Of a stretch of DNA of 64,000 bases, positions 61,621-64,000 are shown piece by piece (position 1 is the first letter of the stretch; every line of letters starts with the position of its first letter). Source of the stretch: an uncultured Clostridia bacterium (GTDB lineage: Bacteria; Bacillota; Clostridia; Christensenellales; CAG-138). Made by a program: the position numbers and the translations under genes. The notes beneath the pieces were generated by a model. The model saw only the letters and a list, made by a program, of their open reading frames with translations. It was not told the DNA's origin and searched no databases. The stretch spans positions 98,147 to 162,146 of the forward strand of contig CAKTYU010000004.1 of assembly GCA_934633985.1 (NCBI GenBank), read 5' to 3'.

Positions 61621-61855
61621 CTCTTCTCCTCCTGAATTTTTTTATTTTCCAACGCTTGCGTGCGGAGATATGCTTCCATCCCCCTGCCTCGCAGCGGCGT
61701 CAACGCGGTAGCGTCCCATGGTGAAATGCTTTTTCCCGCAGGAAATCAATATGTGTGCATTATTATACTTAAGTACGTATAAAATCTGTGTTAAGCCGGA
61801 CGGCTTATCTCCTTATTCTGATATCTTGCGCGTCCGCACGGAGGCTCGGCAATAT

Positions 61856-61885
61856 AAAAGGGGCGGCATAGCGCCGTCCCCTTTT
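61856..61885 (-). terminator. Terminator of the repeat surface-protein gene
   Basis: On the minus strand, the stem AAAAGGGGACGGC / GCCGCCCCTTTT is followed by ATATTG. It lies 13 bases after the stop of the gene at 61898. Confidence 0.8.
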
Positions 61886-61897
61886 GGTGTTTTGTGT

Positions 61898-63790
61898 TTA
61901 TTTTGCCAGCCCCAAGAGCCTCGCGACAGCATACCAGAACGGCACATCGCCGGTCTTGGGTGGTATGACCTTCACGGGCACGGGCGTGGGGTCGGGGTGG
62001 TAGTGGCTGTGGCCGCCACCGCCGACATACGTCCATTGTGCAACATAGGTGACGTTACCGGTTACGGTGGCGCTCCATGCGGGCTTCCAGCCGTCAAAGC
62101 GATAGCCATAGCGATAAGTGCTTCCCTTAAATGTGGGGGTAGTATCTCCGGCCTTGAGGTCAGCATAATTCTCGGTAGCAAATATACTGCCGTTCATACC
62201 ATCGCTGTAAGTGACGGTGTAGCGGGTCTGAACCTCATGCTTGTCGCAGACGACCCAAATACCCATCTGCTTGACTTCATCCACGGGCATCCACATTTTC
62301 TTTTCAGGGTCATACTTTACCTTGAAAGACAATCCCTCTGTGGTCTGAGTGGGGAGTACCCTGTGCATAATGCCTGTGTCGGTGCTGAACCGATTGCAAT
62401 ATACAGAGGGAATAAGGGTAATGGTACTCTCGTACATGCCATCATTAAGTTTGGGCTCCGTAGAGGTAAATCCTCCGTTGAGCAAACCGTAATATCTGCC
62501 GGATTGCTGACCGGCGGGAACGTTTGTGCAGAGTACCGCAACAATTTTATCATTCAGACCACCGATATTGTCGGTCGTGGGGTACATCGGCATCTCCGGC
62601 TGCTGGACTTCATGCTTGTCGCAGATGACCCAAATGCCCATCTGCTTGACTTCCTTTACGGGCATCCACATTTTCTTTTCAGGGTCATACTTTACCTTGA
62701 AAGACAGGCCCTCTGTGGTCTGAGTGGGGAGTACCCTGTGCATAATGCCTGTGTCGGTGCTGAACTGATTGCAATATGCCGAGGGAATGAGAGTTATTGT
62801 ACTCTCGTACACCTTGTCCTCTTTATTGAACATCGGCTCCGTAGAGGTAAAGCCTCCGCTGATCAAGCCGTAATATCTGCCGGATTGCTGACCGGCGGGA
62901 ACGTTTGTGCAGAGTACCGCAACAATTTTATCATTCAGACCACCGATATTGTCGGTCATGGGGTACATCGGCATCTCCGGCTGCTGGGCTTCATGCTTCT
63001 CGCAGTTTACCCAAATGGCCATCTTCTTAACTTCCTTTACGGGCATCCACACCTTCTTTTCAGGGTCATACTTTACCGTGAAGGACAGTCCCTTTGTGGT
63101 CTGATTGGGATTCAAAGTATGCTCGATTCCCGTATCGGTATTGTACTGATTACAATAGGCCGAGGGAGAGAGCGTTATGGTGCTTTCATACACATTTTCC
63201 GCATTTGCCTTTGGCTCTGTCGTGCTAAACCCGCCGTCGATCAGACCGTAGAACTTGCTCTTGTCGGGCGCATTTGCACAGACAACTCCGACGATATCTT
63301 TGCCCAATCCATCAATAGCATCGGCTGTGGGGTGGTCGGGCTTTGGCATCAGATGGTTACCATCGCAGGTAAAGTGTAGAGTTTTATTTTTGGGCATCGC
63401 ACCGTCAAGCATCCACTTGTTTCCTTCATATTTCAGCTTGAACTGAATCGGAGTAGTGAAGTCATTAGCGTGGTTCGTATCTGGGGTATGTGTGCTGCCC
63501 GTGTCCTTGTTAAACTGAGCCATATAAACGGCTTTCTCGACAGAAATAATAACCGTCCAGACTTCCCCTTCCTTCATAACTTTAGAAGCGGAAAAGCCGT
63601 TTGGCAGTTGGCCGTACTGCTTGCTCTCGTTGGTCTTTGTGCAGGTGCAAGTGACCAAATCGTTGGGAATCGTAATGCCCTCTAAATCCTTTGTCAGGTC
63701 AAAGGTTGGCGCCTCCTCCGCCAGCGCCAAGCCCGGCAGCATGCAGACTGCCAGGGCAAGCACAAGTAAGAATGATAGTGTTTTTCTCAT
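61898..63790 (-). CDS. Repeat-containing surface protein with short sorting-like C-terminus
   Basis: The 630-residue protein has a signal peptide (LSFLLVLALAVCMLPGLALA) and four related units of about 125 residues, with the recurring pattern KYDPEKKMWMPVKEVKQMGI and NDKIVAVLCTNVP. An InlB-B-type repeat follows (YTVTYSDGMNGSIFATENYA, GYRFDGWKPAW). A Gly/His/Pro linker leads to the end PPKTGDVPFWYAVARLLGLA and Lys. The last part resembles an LPxTG-type signal (PPKTG) but with a short hydrophobic stretch and only a final Lys, so anchoring by a sortase is uncertain. GGGGATAACC precedes the start. Function unknown; a cell-surface or secreted role is likely. Confidence 0.85.
   Translation of the reverse strand: MRKTLSFLLVLALAVCMLPGLALAEEAPTFDLTKDLEGITIPNDLVTCTCTKTNESKQYGQLPNGFSASKVMKEGEVWTVIISVEKAVYMAQFNKDTGSTHTPDTNHANDFTTPIQFKLKYEGNKWMLDGAMPKNKTLHFTCDGNHLMPKPDHPTADAIDGLGKDIVGVVCANAPDKSKFYGLIDGGFSTTEPKANAENVYESTITLSPSAYCNQYNTDTGIEHTLNPNQTTKGLSFTVKYDPEKKVWMPVKEVKKMAIWVNCEKHEAQQPEMPMYPMTDNIGGLNDKIVAVLCTNVPAGQQSGRYYGLISGGFTSTEPMFNKEDKVYESTITLIPSAYCNQFSTDTGIMHRVLPTQTTEGLSFKVKYDPEKKMWMPVKEVKQMGIWVICDKHEVQQPEMPMYPTTDNIGGLNDKIVAVLCTNVPAGQQSGRYYGLLNGGFTSTEPKLNDGMYESTITLIPSVYCNRFSTDTGIMHRVLPTQTTEGLSFKVKYDPEKKMWMPVDEVKQMGIWVVCDKHEVQTRYTVTYSDGMNGSIFATENYADLKAGDTTPTFKGSTYRYGYRFDGWKPAWSATVTGNVTYVAQWTYVGGGGHSHYHPDPTPVPVKVIPPKTGDVPFWYAVARLLGLAK
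62519..62960 (-). repeat. Direct DNA repeats inside the surface-protein gene
   Basis: Blocks of 50-60 nearly identical bases recur with a period of about 375-381 bases (for example at 62519 and 62900, and at 62287 and 62662). They correspond to the 125-127-residue protein units. The middle units are more alike than the outer ones, suggesting recent internal duplication. Confidence 0.8.
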
Positions 63791-63834
63791 TGGTTATCCC
63801 CTTTCGCATTTTTTATTTTATAAACAACACAAAA

Positions 63835-63869
63835 AATACCGCTCCGGCGCTTTACGCCGTAACGGTATT
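63835..63869 (-). terminator. Terminator of a gene entering from the right
   Basis: On the minus strand, the stem AATACCG-CGGTATT (with inner ACGGCG / CGCCGG pairing) is followed by TTTTTT. It lies 11 bases downstream of a stop codon at 63880-63882. Confidence 0.8.
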
Positions 63870-63879
63870 CAATGTACGC

Positions 63880-64000
<121 letters not shown>

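Overview
The window looks like the chromosome of an endospore-forming, Gram-positive Bacillota of the class Clostridia. The evidence is a yabP-yabQ-divIC sporulation/division cluster, intrinsic terminators, AGGAGG-type ribosome binding sites, sortase-type surface proteins and a fairly high GC content. The surface-protein style resembles gut commensals, but that is inference. No rRNA or tRNA gene and no CRISPR array was seen. Coding is strongly one-sided: nearly all genes are on the minus strand except a block at 30.1-35.3 kb and two genes at 52.8-53.7 kb.

Left edge (1-5.6 kb): the left boundary cuts a type I-C CRISPR-Cas operon (cas3 followed by a partial cas5c). Upstream of it lie an ADP-ribosylglycohydrolase, a small SpoT-like HD hydrolase, a zinc-ribbon protein and a radical SAM/SPASM enzyme.

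5.6-25.1 kb is the most unusual region: a phospho-signalling island of about 19 kb, all on the minus strand. It has two apparently active Ser/Thr kinases (one with FHA, one with extracytoplasmic TPRs), one PP2C phosphatase, one pseudokinase and five FHA proteins besides the kinase-FHA fusion's own domain (counted as: two zinc-ribbon-FHA adaptors, a membrane-FHA protein, a VWA-TM-FHA protein and an HtrA-protease-TM-FHA protein). It also has a LytTR regulator whose receiver has lost its phosphoacceptor Asp, four TPR-MORN lipoproteins, and other lipoproteins. The layout suggests that kinase/phosphatase activity in the cytosol controls FHA docking on transmembrane proteins that carry a protease or an adhesion-type domain outside. 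I see no T6SS or T7SS genes that would make this a known secretion-regulation module.

25.1-35.3 kb: a TAXI-type TRAP transporter, a zinc-ribbon protein, a 279-bp long-palindrome element, an orphan YqeB-like gene, yabP-yabQ-divIC, rho with a Gln/Tyr-rich prion-like insert, rpmE and a TetR regulator.

35.4-45.3 kb: a surface-display operon of a sigma-like membrane protein, a sortase and a 2868-residue adhesin with about 21 SpaA/Cna-B repeats and an atypical sorting motif.

45.3-56 kb: a phnDCEE-type ABC transporter operon with a cytosolic 5'-nucleotidase and an unusual P-loop protein, next to surE; a rhodanese lipoprotein with an Rrf2 regulator; a small membrane protein; aspartate-semialdehyde dehydrogenase; and a DUF4300-like lipoprotein. 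56.2-61.6 kb: an ABC importer with a DUF3798 binding protein, a double-NBD ATPase and two permeases. 61.9-64 kb: a repeat-containing surface protein, then the 3' end of a likely paralogue that runs into a (CCTG)n tract at the window edge.
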